Origin: Clavaria fumosa
Lineage: Eukaryota; Basidiomycota; Agaricomycetes; Agaricales; Clavariaceae
Assembly: GCA_951802425.1 (NCBI GenBank)
Contig: OX637802.1
Coordinates: 2,976,001-3,040,000, forward strand
Direction of reading: 5' to 3'
Length of the DNA: 64,000 bases
Both the position numbers and the translations under genes were made by a program. The first letter of the stretch is position 1; the number at the start of each line of letters is the position of its first letter. This document shows positions 23,953-35,044 of the stretch, in pieces. The notes beneath the pieces are model-generated. The model did no database searches. It saw only the letters and a list, made by a program, of their open reading frames with translations, and was not told the DNA's origin.

Positions 23953-25290
23953 ACCCCATCAACAAACGTGCGATGCGACGAAATTGTCAAGCACTTTCGA
24001 GATGGGAGAATCACCAAGGGAGCGGCAGTGACACAGATCTTCAACGTATTACGGGAAACAGGACCTGTCACATTGGAAGAACAGGTCAACTCAGCATATG
24101 AAGTATATCTCAACTCACTTGAGGAGCATGGGAGAATTCTCCGCACAGCCATGGAGAGTGGCGAAGATGCGGAAGACCCTGATGGACAGGATCTCTAACC
24201 TGGAGAGGATCAACTCGGCGAGCAGGGCGAGACCCGCGGAGCGAGAGACAAACAGCGACAGAGCAACTCACCTGAATTGGGAGACCAGTTGCTTCGAAAG
24301 CAGCCCATTGACGAAGAGTTCTATCCCTGAGCACAGTGGGCGAAACTTGCTTCGAATCAACTCAGCACAAGTCTTGAACTCACTTGCCGACTCATCATTA
24401 ACTTCGCTGCCGACATCGAAAACGCCAAACTTCACCTCTCCATGACACCAGGAGTCCCTCGGTTCCCAGATTCAGAGTGGACGAACGTCCTCTAGGGCAA
24501 AGCGGTCAACCTCGACATTGTGCTCTTGGGAGCCTATGCAACTTGTGACAAGACTCAAACCATTGAATGTGTCGGGGACATTGAGCTTCGACACGGTCCA
24601 TCCAAACCATCAAAATCAGTCAGGACAGCAGGAGACTGGGTCTTTGCATGGCAACGCACCGTTGTTGCCACTCGATTCGCCTTCCTGCATCGAGAGCGAG
24701 AACTCGCCAAATACACTGAGTATGTCCTCAGACTCTTTGGATTCAAACGGGTATCAGCACATGTTGATGTAGGGGGGCTTGGTGGTGTTTGGGTTGTTGT
24801 TTGTGGGCCCTCACCAAGTGTTGTGATATCGGGTGGGTCGGCGGGAGTGTCACTAGCCGCATCAGCGAAGTGAGATGGAGCTTGTCTACTATGGACTGCA
24901 GGTTCAAACATGTCTGCACCCACTGTGGGGGACATCACAGGAAAGGGGACTGCAAAGAGAAGTCGAAGGAGGAACTTGAAGCTAAAGCGAAACATCCTCG
25001 CTACTTGAGAGAGTTTCTCTGGAGAGATGACGATGAGATGATTGGGGTTACAGCCAGGTACTCACTCTTCGCAGAACCGGTACCGTCACCTCCCGAGAGT
25101 GAATTCAACGTTGGGAATGGATGGGAAACTGTCCAAGCTCACCTGGAATTGTTCCAAATCATAACTCCTCTCAAAGTTGACGCCTTCGAACGCCTCCTTA
25201 CTGATCACCCAAACCAACGATTTGTCGAATCAGTCCTGTCTGCGCTGCGCAACGGCTTCTGGCCCTGGGCGAACACAGACCCGCTCCTTT
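23953..25290 (+). pseudogene. 5' ORF of a probable DIRS-like retroelement
   Basis: A plus-strand coding region begins near 23,953 (CDEIVKHFRDGRITKGAAV) and reads through 24,198. It resumes in other frames with WTNVL and KAVNLDIVLLGAYATCD (24,480-24,545), GDWVFAWQRTVVATRFAF (24,630-24,690), a zinc-knuckle-like CTHCGGHHRKGDC (24,913-24,950) and ITPLKVDAFERLL ... HPNQRFVESVL ... GFWPWANT (25,160-25,275). From memory of Agaricomycete genomes this series lies upstream of the RT in DIRS-like elements that use a tyrosine recombinase. That assignment needs a search. About 100 bp of unrelated sequence interrupts it near 24,790-24,890. Neither RT nor recombinase follows, because a KDZ gene starts at 25,459. 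Confidence 0.5.
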
Positions 25291-25458
25291 TAATCACACT
25301 GTTGTTCCGTCTTTCTGTCACGCTGTCTCATCATTTTCATCACACATGAGTCTAGGACAGTTGTATCTTGGTTATGAAGCGAAGGCATCATAAGGGAAGG
25401 TTCTTTGTTCTTTCAAATACCACACATGTGACTTGTACTTCTTTCTCTGTCTCTACTT

Positions 25459-28400
25459 ATGGCTGGACTGCCTGGTTCAAAACGAAAAGAAAATGCTCAG
25501 GAGGTTGAGTTTGTTCCAGTTTATAACAAGCGACTCCAAAAGTCATTTATACGAGCTCACGATGTTCGCAAATCGACTTCCTCTCGATCCCACACCGCCT
25601 CCCCAAACAAACTCTTGTCTGAAGAATTTGAGCCCTCTGCCAGTGGCTTCTTTTCCTCCAATAATGCACCAGCTCCAGTGCTTCGCTTTGAGGCATCTGT
25701 TGATCCTGGCTCTGTCCCTGTTATTCATGTAGAGAGGTCAAGGAAGTGAAAACAAGGAAAAGTATGGGTTGATGCTTCCTTCATAATGTGTAGCCACTGA
25801 CATAATTTCAGGCCCAGAATGTGTTTCTGGAGGAATGGTTGTCGCTACGATCAATCTACGCTGAGGAAATCTTGGGATTGGAAGCTCCATCCCTGTCAAC
25901 CACTTGCCAAGGCTGCCACAAGACAGGATTCAAGTTTCGATGTCGCGATTGCTTTTATCGGCCTCTGACTTGTAAAGCATGTTGTGCTAAAGGGCATGCC
26001 AATACCCCATTCCATTCTGTTGAATTATGGAATGGAATGTGCTTCTTACCATCAGATCTCGCACAAGCAGGATTGGTGATTTGCTTAGGGCACAAGGGCT
26101 CCCCTTGTCCAGAGTACCAAGACAGAGGAGGGGACGAGAATGAGGATCAGTTTTCAAGCAACGAAGGTGACGTTGATTCAGAGAGTTGCCATGCAAGACA
26201 ACTGCAGATCATTCATTCCAATGGAGTGTGTGAAAGGACTATATGATACTGCAAATGTGCAAATGCTCCAGCATACCATATCCAACTACTTCAGCACCAT
26301 CTCTTTCCTGCAAGCTCCAAGAGACCACAAACTGCTTTCACTTTTCAAGTTCTTGATCATTTTCATATCAATGCAATGGAGTGCAAAACTTCAGCTGGAG
26401 CATTTTACACCAAATTGAGGCAGCTAACCTCTAACGCTTTCCCAGACACTATCCCCGTTCATCCAATTCATTCTTTTCTAGATTTTGCTTGTTCATTGTC
26501 CTGGATCACAATAATTAAAATTGGTACCGAGAGTTGATGAGAGTCTCCCGGCAATGGAGAGATCTGAAAAATAGAAAACGATTTGGATATGGACATGATG
26601 TGGATATAACACCAGGCACAGGCGATCTAGCTCTTTTCTGCCCAGCATGCCCTCAACAGGGGATCAATCTTCCTGACAATTGGAGAAGTCGCCCAGACCA
26701 GTGAGTCTTACCTGAGTAATCTTGCCTCATTCCTGATAATGAAAGGTGGCTTTTCCAGAGATCTCTTGTTGTGGATGGAAATTTTTCTGCAGAGCACTTG
26801 AAGATGCCCAGAGCAGACAAAGATGTGTGGCTGACTAATGGAGAAGGATATATGGTAGAAAACTCGAATTATCAGCGGCACCCTTTAGAGGCAAAGGATA
26901 TTTGTGAGGTACTGTAAGTGCCTCAGCAAAACTGTTACATTTGTATCCTGAATACTTCTTCTAGAAGTCAAAATGCTCAAACCATCGAGCAATTAGCCAG
27001 GCGCTTAATGCACGTTCTAGTCACCTTGAAGCCACTGGAATTGGGGCATGTGCCTGTTCTTGGCATGGATGCTTTGTTCCTCATTGTGTGGTTAATTTTC
27101 AGAAGGGCGAGCAGTAAGTGAGAGCAAATACATTCTTTGAATCTTCTCAACTTTTCTCTGGGCAGTCACGTCAACATCGACTATGCAATATGCCAAGCTA
27201 TGAAATATTGCACCGAAGGAATGTCTGAAATATTGGTCATTTACAATGTTTGTTGCCAGTGGATTCGCAACTTCAGAGTATGAGCTGAAAGTAGTGCATA
27301 CCTATACATGCCAGCTGCTACAAAGATCATAGGAGCAGTGGGAAAATTCCACTTGGGGGCACACATTCCTTCTTGTTTTCCTCTTTTCTTGCTCAACTTT
27401 ATTCCTGGTGCAGGACAACAAGATGGAGAGATTTTGGAGACACTGTGGTCCAGTTTGAACAAGATCTCCAGCAGCATACGAGCCATGAGCAAAGCGCATC
27501 GTCAAGAAGTGCTGGATGACTACATGCGAGACTCCAACTGGAAGAAGTTAGTGAAGATTGGTGAGCATTAAAAGCTTTTTACAACATATTTTTTCAAACT
27601 GAATGTTCAATCAAGTGAAAGCCCTCTCCTCCAAATTCAAAGCAGCAGTGGAAGGCATTCAGCAAACCAAAATGCCCTTTGAAGTTCTGAATCGCAATAT
27701 TCCCAGCAATTTAAGAGAAGCATGGAAAGAAAGTGAGAAGGTTGCTTTGGAATGTCGTGGAGAACACCTGTTGATATATGATGTACAATTGGACAAAGGT
27801 GGGTTCAATTCTTGCCACAGACCCCTATACAAAACTGAAGACATAAAAATAAAGCACCATCTCTTGTAGAAGTGCAGTTAATGCTGTCAACAAAGGAGAG
27901 GACTGTTGGATTACCTTCAGGCATAGTTTCTCTGCTGATGGAAGGAATGGCTTTGGAAGAAATTCAGTGAGTAATGCTCTTGAGTGTTTTTATTAGTGCC
28001 CCTGTAACAAGTCCTTACCTAGGCATTCCATTGTGACAGAACTGTCCAAGAGGCAAAAGCTTGCCATCCCTCAAAAACAGAGCGTTGTAGATTGGCTAAA
28101 CAAACTCGAATCAAAAATCAAAGGCCACAATTTAAAAATCTCTGCAGTTCTTGGAGATTTTGAGTGGAACCAAGATGAGTCAGATGTGCAAGGGGATGAA
28201 GACTCTGAAGGGGGTATGGATGGGATTGACGAAGGTGATCATTTTGAAGACCTTGTGGGAAATAGCATGCAAGCCAGGCTCTTGATGCCTTCAACTTTCG
28301 GTCGAGATTTCTGCCTGAAAAATGGATGGGGCCAGATTGTCGAACAAGAAATACAACTTCGGACAGCACAGGCAGGCGAGTCCCTTGATGCACTCAGGCT

Positions 28401-29035
28401 AGCTATCGGACACAAATCACTGCTCTACAAATTATGCATCTGAAAATCCAAAACACAGAGCAGCAAGACAAGGAGTCAAGCAGAGCTTCTTCAAATCAGA
28501 TCTAAGATTAAAGAGCTGGCTGAGAGATATCAGCGAGCAAGAGCTGCCTTGTCTGACTTAGGTGCTCCTGCAGATACACTTGCCAAATTCCAAGCACTCT
28601 CAGATTCGGACCTGAAGGTGAACACAGATGTCATAGAAGAGAACCAAGTGGGCCAGAGAAATGATAAACTACCTTGGATTTGGAGGACTGGAGGAGGTAA
28701 TGAAAGCCCTTGGATGAATGAAAGTGAGATATGCTCATTTACCTCTCAATGTCTACTTGCTCTAATGCTGAGAAGTATGCTGGGTCAACTGGCTTCGAGC
28801 AAAAGCTCGACATGACAGGTGGAATGAAGAGTTGGAATTGGTGAAACATGAGATGACTTGGACTTTGTCTTGGTTTGCAAACTGAGAAAGTGAATGGAAG
28901 AGGAGATCTGTTTGGGCAGACACAGAGTATAAGCCTGGGCACAAATGCTATGCCGAGAAGCAGATTATTTTATGGAGGAGGATGCATACTACTGCTGAAC
29001 TTGCCTGGGAATCTGTTTTGAACCCGGGAAGATGA
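25459..29035 (+). pseudogene. KDZ-family transposase with CxC2 cysteine cluster
   Basis: Multi-exon transposase of the Kyakuja-Dileera-Zisupton superfamily. Exon 1 (25,459-25,764) has a basic N-terminus. Exon 2 (from 25,811) holds the CxC2 domain with Cys pairs C..C, CRDC, CKACC and CP near 25,905-26,110. The core follows, with the DGNF motif (VVDGNFSAEHLKM, near 26,770), WHGCFVPH near 27,060, YNVCCQW near 27,250, FHLGAHIPSCF near 27,350 and GEILETLWSSLN near 27,430, where the catalytic Glu is expected. The C-terminal helical part (28,033-29,035) ends with WLRAKARHDRW and YAEKQIILWRRM. Introns with GT..AG ends are visible, for example at about 26,700, 26,915, 27,120, 27,280 and 28,728-28,776. 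TGA stops at 25,747, 26,244, 28,441 and 28,883 break an otherwise readable gene, so it is probably inactive. Confidence 0.85.
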
Positions 29036-29455
29036 ATATTCCTAAATTGATTTCTCTAGCTTTTTTGATTTTGAGCCTTATTGCCATGGGAGATATCGCT
29101 TCTTCGTCTTTGCCTAGCACCTCATCAATGGCATCTCCATGGTGAGTCCTCTCCCACCTACATTCATTCTTACCATTCGATAAGGAGGGTCAATGCTCGC
29201 AATACAGCGAACCAAAGCGTACAATTTGCATACACCTCACCCCATATGTGTGCAAACCAGGTCATAAAGGACCACAGATGAACAGGTCTCTTGGAACAAC
29301 AGCTAAACTCTACAAATTGTGTGACAACCCAATTGGTGAAGGGCCGGATAGAAAAAGTGAAGCAGGTTAAGCCATCAAGGATGTAGAGAGATGGTAAGTT
29401 CTCCATTGTTGATTTCAGTATGGAATAATGTCTAGAAAATATCACAGGGTACTGG
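29036..29455. other. No recognisable gene
   Basis: AT-rich sequence downstream of the KDZ gene. Short ORFs on both strands show no motif. It may contain the 3' untranslated part of the transposon. Confidence 0.3.
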
Positions 29456-30130
29456 TCTGGTAAGAAAACTCAAATCTGTGGCCTTTGATCATTTTATTCA
29501 TCGCTTCACAGAATGGCTTAGGAGTAAGATTCTAGGGAGTATAAGGATGTCCAAAATTTACCCAATAGCACATCCCCATTGAAAACTCAATAAGCAACAA
29601 TACAGAGGTCTCAATTCTTAGTCTGGAACCACCCTCCCTACATTTGACTTGGTTGGTAATACCGATGCACTTTGATTTTTTTGAAAGGGGTGTGACATGT
29701 AACGCTGACTGATAAGAAACTCAAATCTGTGGCCTTTGATCAATTTGTCCATCGCTTCACCAAATGGCTTAGGGGTAAGATTCTAGGGAGTATAAAGATC
29801 TCCAAAAATTACCCAATAGCACACTCCTGTTGAAAACTCAATAAGCAACAATACAGAGGTCTCAATTCTTAGTCTGGAACCACCCTTCCTCTACATTTGA
29901 CTTGGTTGGTAATACTGATGCACTTAGATTTTTGAATGGGGTGTGACAAGTCACAATGTGACCTGCATTGAAGTACTTCAATACTGGTCACATAGTGACA
30001 TGTAATGCTGACTGATAAGAAACTCAATTCTTAGTCTGGAACCACCCTTCCTCTACATTTGACTTGGTTGGTAATACCAATTCACTTTGATTTTTTTGAA
30101 AGGGGTGTGACAAGTCACATAGTGACATGT
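29456..30130. repeat. Tandem repeat, about 250-bp unit, 2.5 copies
   Basis: Copy 1 starts near 29,460 and copy 2 near 29,711, both with aaactcaaatctgtggcctt, ggcttaggggtaagattcta and gtctggaaccaccc. A shortened copy 3 starts near 30,013. Each ends in aggggtgtgaca. Copies are about 90 percent alike by eye. No coding capacity. Confidence 0.85.
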
Positions 30131-30258
30131 AACACCAACAGCATGTGACTTTGAAATACCTCTTGCATCTTTGAAGCAATCGACATCACGTGTTGGAATC
30201 ATCATTCTCTTACTTCTACCTACATCCTGCGTATTGCCTCCTCACAATCCTCAAGTAA

Positions 30259-30789
30259 ATGACCAAGTGGACAACCCCTGCTTATGTTGAGCTTCTCAAA
30301 GGCAGCCTGGAAGCATATGGGAAGGCGGACACCAAGGAATGTGCTAGTATTGTCAAGGAGATCAAGAGACAAATCCGAGACCTGGCTGAAGCTACACAGG
30401 AACATCCCCCTGATGGCTTAAACCAGGTAAAGCAGAACTTCACACATCTGATTCACTTATGATTTGATGCTTTCCTTTTGCAGAAAATTTGCAACTGGCT
30501 GCATAACCATCACAGGGTTGGGGCAGGAATGGATCATGGTTCTGATTCTGAGCCAGGTCAAAGGCCAGGCCTCAATATTTGGAAACGCAAAAGGTGGACC
30601 TTCCAGAGTGTTGTTGAGCAGCATGAGAAGGAAAAAATCAATGCCCCTGCAGAAGAGCTCTCAAAGGCTGAGAGAGGCACAATAGACTTCTTATCCGCAT
30701 ACCGTCGAGCCAGGACTCAAATTTGCCAGGTGTTGTCAACACAGGAATGGCTTGAATATCACCTGGCTTGCCCCCCTCCACCTAAATAA
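30259..30789 (+). CDS. Two-exon gene of an unknown basidiomycete repeat family
   Basis: Exon 1 (30,259-30,426, 56 codons) begins MTKWTTPAYVELLKGSL. An intron 30,427-30,483 (GTAAAG...TTGCAG) follows, and exon 2 runs 30,484-30,789 with no internal stop, giving about 157 residues. Exon 2 starts KICNWLHNHHR and contains KRKRWTFQSVVEQHEKEKIN and LSAYRRARTQICQ. A homologue at 38,856-40,849 has the same exon-1 length and intron position but is far longer. This copy therefore either ends early or has lost its 3' exons before the T-rich tract that follows. The basic, Trp-containing block could bind nucleic acid. No function is known to me. Confidence 0.6.
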
Positions 30790-31290
30790 ATAAATAATTT
30801 ATCTACATATCCTATTTATTGTTTTTCTTTTTCTTTTATCTTTTTTCTTTTTATAAATTTTATCTTTTATCTTTGAACTTGAGTGAAAGTAAGCAGAGTG
30901 AAAGGGAAATAAAGTAAGGCAAGATGGAGAAAGTGAAGAAGAAGATTTGGAGTTAGACTTTAAGAAAAAAAAAGTTACAGAGTCTTTCGGAGTTTTTCAA
31001 AGAAGAAGGAAGAAAGCAAGAATAGTGTTTTTGGAGTTTCAGAGAAAGTGGAGTAAGGAAACAGAGAGAGAGGAGATGGAGAGACAAATTTAATTTCAAT
31101 TTATTTATTTATTGTTGTTTCAGAGAAAGCAGAGAGAGTGGAGAAGAAAGACAGAGACAGAAAGATGGAGAGATGGTTTTTTTTTTTTTTTTTGGAATGG
31201 AGTAGAGGGACAGAGTGGTATAGAAGAGAAATGTACATAAATAGAAAAGAAATAAGATTTTTGGGGGTATTGGAGTAAGCAGAGTATAGT
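30790..31290. other. Low-complexity T-rich then AG-rich tract
   Basis: 30,800-30,880 is T-rich (tttttctttttcttttatct). 30,880-31,160 is purine-rich (gaga and aag runs). A run of about 18 T lies at 31,175-31,193. The AG-rich strand may be the decayed 3' end of Gy-E. There is no gene. Confidence 0.4.
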
Positions 31291-32066
31291 CTAAAGGGAA
31301 TTGAGAGGTCCAGGCTTGTTTGGATAAGCACAATGGAGGTCTGAAACAGCCTTGGAGGTGTGTATAAGTTCTGTAGCTGGTAACCAAGACATTTCCTCCT
31401 CGGTCCCTTCGTATCCAGTCCACTGCACCAAGTAAAGGAGTTTACAGGTGCAGCATTTGTCAATCTTGGAGTCGAGCACTTTGGAGATTTCATGCTCAAG
31501 GTCTCCATTGATCTCTACCAGAGAGGGACTATGTGATTCAGAATTGTGTTTGGAGTTACAGGTTCCAGCATGGAAATGTGGAAGATGGGGTGGACTGCTT
31601 GCATGGCCTCAGGGAGTCAGAGTATGAAGGAGTGCGAGCTGGCCTCTCTGATGATCTCAAAAGGTCTGAGGTACTTCTCAGAGAGTCTCTGGGAGGGTCT
31701 GGTCATACAGAAGTACTTTGCCTTAATGTAGACTCAGTTTCTGACCTTAAACTCTGGTGCTGGAGTCCAACAGGTGTCTGCCAGACCCTGATAGCGACAT
31801 TTTGCTTCAGTGATCTGGTTATGGAGTTCTTGGTGCAGTTGATCCAAGTCTACAACAAGTATTCGGGCACAAACCAAAGTTATGTCACATTCTGGGTACA
31901 CTGATATGTTCAGGTGATAACCCTTGTTCACAAAGAATGGAGAGACCCCAGTAGTGGTGCTCAGAGCATTGTTGTAGGCAATGAAATCCATTGAAATGGA
32001 ATTCCATGGTTTCTCAGGTATGGGCAGCTGCTTGAGCATTCCATATGGCTTATGCCAAGGGGCTTT
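31291..32066 (-). pseudogene. Ty3/gypsy integrase-chromodomain relic (Gy-E)
   Basis: Minus-strand remnant. It starts at the junction at 32,066 with KAPWHKPYGMLKQLPIPEKPW (end of the zinc part and start of the integrase core). It jumps from SISMDFI directly to AYNNALSTTTGVSPFFVNKGY, so most of the catalytic core is deleted. The C-terminal integrase domain is readable (FEIIREASSHSFIL, VHPIFHISMLEPVTP, about 31,650-31,540) with TGA breaks. A chromodomain ends it at 31,440-31,340 (LLYLVQWTGYEGTEEE, SWLPATEL). The upper end coincides with the LTR edge of Gy-D, showing that Gy-D inserted into this integrase. Confidence 0.8.
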
Positions 32067-32069
32067 CTG

Positions 32070-32247
32070 TAACGAACAGTCCTCGGTAGAATGGACTTAT
32101 TCGCAGAGAGGCGGATTATGGGCACAAGCTCTTTTGATAACAAAGCTAAGGGGGATCTAGTACATGGGTGTTGAGTATTTATACTGTGCATAGGTGTTGG
32201 GCTGGGTATCTAATACCCAATGATATCTTCTGGCTACTACTTTACCC
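32070..32247 (-). repeat. Gy-D 3' LTR (limits approximate)
   Basis: The segment lies between the end of the ORF and the junction with Gy-E. On the minus strand it has a TATA-like cagtataaatac near 32,175-32,195 and ends GTTCGTTACA. Length would be about 180 bp. There is no second copy in the window for confirmation. Confidence 0.45.
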
Positions 32248-32249
32248 GG

Positions 32250-33425
32250 TCAGCTACTCATTGTCCCGGTGATCGAGAAGGTGGTGAGTTCTACCTCCGA
32301 TGCTGCGGTCTGATGGGAGGGGCTGTGTGCAACTGCAGTCTGATGGGAGGGGCTGTGTGCAACTGCAGTCTGATGGGAGGGGCTGTGTGCAACTGTGGTC
32401 TGATGGGAGGGGCTGTGTGCAACTGTGGTCTGATGGGAGGGGCTGTGTGCAACTGCAGTCTGATGGGAGGGGCTGTGTGCAACTGTGGTCTGATGGGAGG
32501 GGCTGTGTGCAACTGTGGTCTGATGGGAGGGGCTGTGTGCAACTGCGGTCTGATGGGAGGGGCTGTGTGCAACTGCGGTCTGATGGGAGGGGCTGTGTGC
32601 GACTGCAATCTGATGGGTGAGGCTGTTCGTGGGTCCTCCGTCACTGATACTCATCTCTGCCGTCCTGGTGCTTAGTCCTTGTACTTCGGCATCGTCCTGA
32701 TAGTGATCCTTTGTAGCACTCACGGCATCTGCATAAGTCCGATGTCGTATTGTTGGTTTAGGGGTCAGACTCCCGATGGAGGCCGCGCATGATCTGTGTC
32801 CGTTGGGGGTCTCATCGAGGCTAAGCGGCCGAATCATTACATTCTGCCCACCTCCCCGGGAGGTTCGTCCTCGAGCCTCGAAGTCACATAGGGCCTTGAT
32901 GCAGGTGTCCAGGTTCGCTTCTGGTTCCCAGGTATCCTCCTCGGGTGGGTATCCCTTCCAGTGAACCAGGTATTCCCATCCGTGTCCTCTCCTTCGCTTC
33001 CCTAGTATTTCCTCTACCTCATAGACTGGTCCTCCATCTACGAACATCGGGTCGGGTGGTGCGCTCCTAGCCAGTTGTCCCGGGAACTCCGGCTCACGAT
33101 ATTTCTTGAGTTTCTCTCTGTGAAACATGCTGTGTCCTTTCCAGTGAGAGGGCATGGCAAGTTGGTATGACACCTTTCCTATCCTTTCCATAACCTCGAA
33201 AGGGCCTCTCCACTTCGCATCTAGCTTCACCGTTCCTCGTAGACTAGGAAGATGCTGGCTACTCATGAGCACCTTCGTTCCTTCTTCATAAATTTCTGGT
33301 TCTGGTCTGTAGTGATCGTATCGTCTCTTCATCGCTGTCTTTGTCCTTTCTAGGCTTTGTCTGGCTATATCGCAACTCGTCCTGATCGTCTCCACAAAGT
33401 CGATTACTGCGGGTATGTGGGATTC
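32250..33425 (-). pseudogene. Gy-D integrase C-terminus, chromodomain and 10-residue repeat tail
   Basis: The frame enters from the Gy-C LTR. Its own sequence begins at about 33,425 with ESHIPAVIDFVETIRTS, then the integrase C-terminal beta-barrel (KVLMSSQHL, WRGPFEVMERIG) and the chromodomain (YLVHWKGYPPEEDTWEPE, near 32,960-32,900). A 100-residue linker leads to about ten tandem copies of a decapeptide (SPSHQTAVAH or SPSHQTTVAH). The ORF ends TFSITGTMSS at 32,250. The coding frame is open throughout, so this part is well kept. The repeat tail is not a feature I know from chromovirus integrases and seems to be an in-frame expansion of a 30-bp minisatellite. Confidence 0.8.
32305..32615. repeat. 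30-bp minisatellite, about 10 copies, in frame
   Basis: Unit ctgatgggaggggctgtgtg plus caactgcagt, repeated about ten times with one or two changes per copy. Being a multiple of three it keeps the frame on all strands. The plus-strand Gly/Cys-rich ORF over it is a shadow. Confidence 0.95.
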
Positions 33426-33695
33426 TATCAGACTGGGTCTCACACAACTTAAGCGTAAGGTCATGACGACAATACTAAGATAAGGGGAAAAGAGTACAAA
33501 AAAGGAAAAGTGAAAGTACTTATAGCGAACGCTTCGGCACTTGCTGGCGTTCCCATGCTCGGACCCTCGGATCACGTGATGCGCCCAGGCCCCAGGTCAT
33601 GTGATCTTACATGATTACATAATCCAACCCAGCCACAGGTCATGTGACCTTCCAACAACTGCACTTTGGGATGGCTTACATAAGTGATCCTAACA
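33426..33695 (-). repeat. Gy-C 3' LTR
   Basis: Matches the Gy-B LTR. On the minus strand it begins TGTTAGGATCACTTATG and ends CAGTCTGATA, which fixes the element end because foreign integrase coding sequence (Gy-D) continues directly beyond 33,425. Confidence 0.9.
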
Positions 33696-33706
33696 TCACC
33701 CCCCTC

Positions 33707-34948
33707 TTAAGGCTGGGCATCCTGACCAGCTAGCTTGGCCTTGTCAGGGTGAGCAAGGAAGAAGTCCCAGAGAAGCAGTGCCACATTGGTGAGGTTCCAT
33801 CGTGGCTCCCAAGTGTTCTCCTCTACAGGGTATCCCAACCACTTCACCAGGTATCTCACTCCACGCCCCACCTTCTTAACATCAAGGATCACCTCCACAT
33901 CATACTCCAGGTGGTCATCATCAATCATAGGGGGTGGAGGGGGAGGCAGGTTCTGAGAAGGGAAGGAAGGGGGGTGGTATGGTGTCAACAGCAACTCATT
34001 GAAGACCCGATGGATGCGCCAGGCCCGAGGGAGCTTGAGGCAATACCCAGCAGGTCCCACCTTCTCCTCAACTGCAAAGGGGCCTGCTCTCTTGTTGTCA
34101 AGCTTTTTACAGGGCCGGTCCATCTTCAAGTTTCTAGTATCCAGCCAGACCAGATCTCCCTCAGAGTACTCCCAACTTGGGTGTTTCCCCTTATCGTAGC
34201 TCTTCTTCATCGCTGCCACCGCCTTCTCCATTGCCTCCTTGGCTGCTCTTCGGGACTCCGTGAGCTTAGCCATCCACTCGTCCGCCACCGGGTTCACCTC
34301 AGAAGGTGGCTGGAGCCCCCCATTCCATGGGTGTCGTCCATAATCAAGGAAGAAAGGTGTCTGTCCTGTCACTGAGTGCTCACGATTATTAAGAGCAAAC
34401 TCCACAGTGGACAACCATTCAGCCCAGTCATCCTGGAGATGGTCCACGTAAGCCTGGAGATAGATCTCCATCTCCTGGTTCACCCATTCTGTCTGTCCAT
34501 CAGTCTGCGGATGAAAGGCAGTACTTGGATTTGCCTTTACCTGGATCATGGAGTAGAACTCCTTCATGAAGCGGGACATGAACTGGGACCCCCAGTCACT
34601 CACAACCTTGTGAGGGACTCCATGGTCACGAAACACTCGATCCCGGAGGAGACGCGCCGCTCCAAGTCCTGTGAGGTCAAGCCCGATTGCTTCGAGCAGT
34701 GTCTGTTTCATGAATTTGTCGACAATAACAAGGATGGCATTATGTCCACGGGAGAGGGGGAGGGGACCGACTATGTCCCATGAGATCACCGACCAGGGAC
34801 CATCGGGCACCAGATGGGGGTGCAGTGGGGCAGCATGCTTGGTACGGTCAGGCTTCATCTGCTGGCATGTCTCACACCCCTGGGCATACCAATCCGCATC
34901 TTTTACCATGTCCGGCCACCAATAACCCTTCACTAGTGCTGCTCTCAA
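33707..34948 (-). pseudogene. Gy-C integrase and chromodomain
   Basis: An open frame of 413 codons. It contains the zinc-binding end (CETCQQMKPDRT), the core with SWDIVGPLPLSRGHNAILVI (first Asp), VSDWGSQFMSRFM (second Asp, near 34,590) and HPQTDGQTEWVNQE with the Glu near 34,475, then WAEWLSTVEFALNN. The C-terminal barrel and a chromodomain (YLVKWLGYPVEENTWEP, near 33,860-33,800) follow. The catalytic D,D-35-E layout is intact. It is separated from RNase H by one TGA at 35,045-35,047 (Arg expected), so this is the 3' part of a single former polyprotein. Confidence 0.9.
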
Positions 34949-35044
34949 CTTCTGGGGCCCAGGGTGTCCAGCAGCGGGGAGGTCATGCTCAAACTCGAGA
35001 ACGGCCTCACGAGCTCCTAGGGGGACCCAAGTGACTATCCCCTT

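Larger units (their letters stand above)
32067..33425 (-). mobile_element. Ty3/gypsy element Gy-D, 3' part
   Basis: Minus-strand 3' end of a chromovirus: integrase C-terminus, chromodomain, an unusual repetitive tail, then a 3' LTR whose outer edge (...GTTCGTTACA on the minus strand, near 32,070) abuts the Gy-E integrase. Its 5' side is cut at 33,425 by the LTR of Gy-C. The order of insertion is therefore Gy-E, then Gy-D, then Gy-C. Confidence 0.8.

Noticed and set aside
31175..31193. Poly(A) tail of a LINE or processed copy
   Set aside because: A T-run is present but no LINE RT motif and no target duplication were seen around it.
32300..32675. Plus-strand Gly/Cys-rich repeat protein (GGAVCNCSLM repeats)
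   Set aside because: It is the antisense of the in-frame minisatellite in the Gy-D integrase tail; the minus strand joins a real chromodomain.
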